7,148 bases of DNA from Crocinitomicaceae bacterium (GTDB taxonomy: Bacteria; Bacteroidota; Bacteroidia; Flavobacteriales_D; Crocinitomicaceae): the NCBI GenBank assembly GCA_027084145.1, contig JALWLM010000138.1, positions 1 to 7,148 on the forward strand, written 5' to 3'. A model generated the notes under the pieces. It made no database searches, was not told the origin of the DNA, and saw only the letters and a list, made by a program, of their open reading frames with translations. Position 1 is the first letter of the stretch; each line of letters opens with the position of its first letter. Below are positions 6,530 through 7,148 of the stretch, in pieces. A program made the position numbers and the translations under genes.

Positions 6530-7148
6530 ATGCAAGACCATATAAAAGAAATCATTGAAATACAACGAAAAGAAATTTTTGAAAGAAAACCTGAGATAAA
6601 TATAGAACGACCGGCTAAAATCAATGATGGGATAATAAAGTTAGACGAAAGGGGAAGTCGGGAATATATTCACTCTTTCGAAAAAAATGAAATTTCACCA
6701 ATCTTTTTTATTCCGGCATCGGGTAGTGGTTCAAGGATGTTCTCTTTTCTTTATGATTATTTGGAAACAGGAAATGAGAGTGAAATTTTTCATGTTTTTT
6801 GGAAAGAGTTTAAAAGTCTTCCTCTATACAAAGCGTTGGATAAGAAAATTTTAGAGCGAAACAATAAAGAAGAGCTTGTCAAACATATTTTAGAAAAGTA
6901 TGAACATGTACCCAAAGGGATGATACCGTTTTTCACGAATGGAGACAAAATCATTACAGCTTTTGAAGCACATGTAAAGCAAATCAAATCTTATTTTGGA
7001 AATCAAACACGAATTCATTTTACAGTTCAAAAAGAATTTAAAGAAATGATTGCTTCTTCTTTAGAAGAAGAACAATTAGAATATTCTTTTCAAAATCCCG
7101 ATACGGATGCTTTTTGTTTTGACGAAAATGGAGGGGTGACTATAGAAA
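6530..7148 (+). CDS. DUF4301 family protein, 3' end beyond window
   Basis: An open frame from the ATG at 6530 continues without a stop to the window edge, giving 206 codons plus one base of a longer gene. Visible features are a charged N-terminal helix region, then IFFIPASGSGSRMFSFL (58-74), VPKGMIPFF (126-134), ITAFEAHV (140-147), RIHFTVQKEF (159-168), and FQNPDTDAF (184-192). This succession of short motifs matches DUF4301, a Bacteroidetes-centred family of unknown function, normally about 500 residues. The Gly/Ser-rich loop ending in SRM, followed later by a PKG-x-x-PF element, resembles the nucleotide-binding loop and lysine motif of sugar-phosphate nucleotidyltransferases; I infer a possible NDP-sugar or related nucleotidyl-transfer activity, but this is unproven. 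No strong ribosome-binding site precedes the ATG. The open frame extends a little upstream, but no better ATG is seen. Confidence 0.82.
   Translation, partial: MQDHIKEIIEIQRKEIFERKPEINIERPAKINDGIIKLDERGSREYIHSFEKNEISPIFFIPASGSGSRMFSFLYDYLETGNESEIFHVFWKEFKSLPLYKALDKKILERNNKEELVKHILEKYEHVPKGMIPFFTNGDKIITAFEAHVKQIKSYFGNQTRIHFTVQKEFKEMIASSLEEEQLEYSFQNPDTDAFCFDENGGVTIE

Noticed and set aside
6790..6987. 65-codon minus-strand open frame inside the DUF4301 gene
   Set aside because: The opposite strand encodes the conserved PKGMIPFF and TAFEAHV motifs, so this is a shadow.

Overview
The window reads as ordinary chromosomal DNA from an AT-rich member of the Bacteroidota, most likely a flavobacterium-like lineage. 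This rests on: the gene set (a Bacteroidetes-type dihydroorotase followed by a DUF4296 lipoprotein, a PorE-like OmpA protein, a DUF4301 protein); two exported proteins predicted to start with Gln after signal-peptidase cleavage; weak A-rich translation signals instead of clear Shine-Dalgarno sites; and heavy A/T codon use.

Layout. A strong hairpin terminator at 22-50 closes an upstream unit outside the window. A tightly packed plus-strand cluster runs from 134 to 5713: polyprenol-phosphate mannosyltransferase-like glycosyltransferase, dihydroorotase (pyrC), DUF4296 lipoprotein (4-base overlap with pyrC), a secreted nine-repeat TPR protein, and a multidomain TPR / beta-propeller / carboxypeptidase-regulatory-like / OmpA protein. 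Gaps within it are 7, -4, 28 and 14 bases, so it may be transcribed as one unit. A small hairpin sits in the 18-base gap between the OmpA gene and a convergent minus-strand methyltransferase gene (5732-6499). A plus-strand DUF4301 gene starts at 6530, only 30 bases from the methyltransferase start, and runs off the right edge.

Functionally the cluster mixes pyrimidine synthesis (pyrC), lipid-linked sugar donor synthesis (the glycosyltransferase) and cell-envelope proteins (lipoprotein, periplasmic TPR protein, peptidoglycan-binding OmpA protein). The two TPR-bearing exported proteins are adjacent and plausibly act together in the periplasm, but no partner of the PorP/SprF type is visible here. 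I see no mobile element, CRISPR array, tRNA, rRNA or defence system, and no clear sign of a new system. The points most worth a second look are the Gln in place of the first metal-binding His in dihydroorotase, the PorE-like protein paired with a pure TPR protein, and the uncharacterised DUF4296 and DUF4301 proteins.
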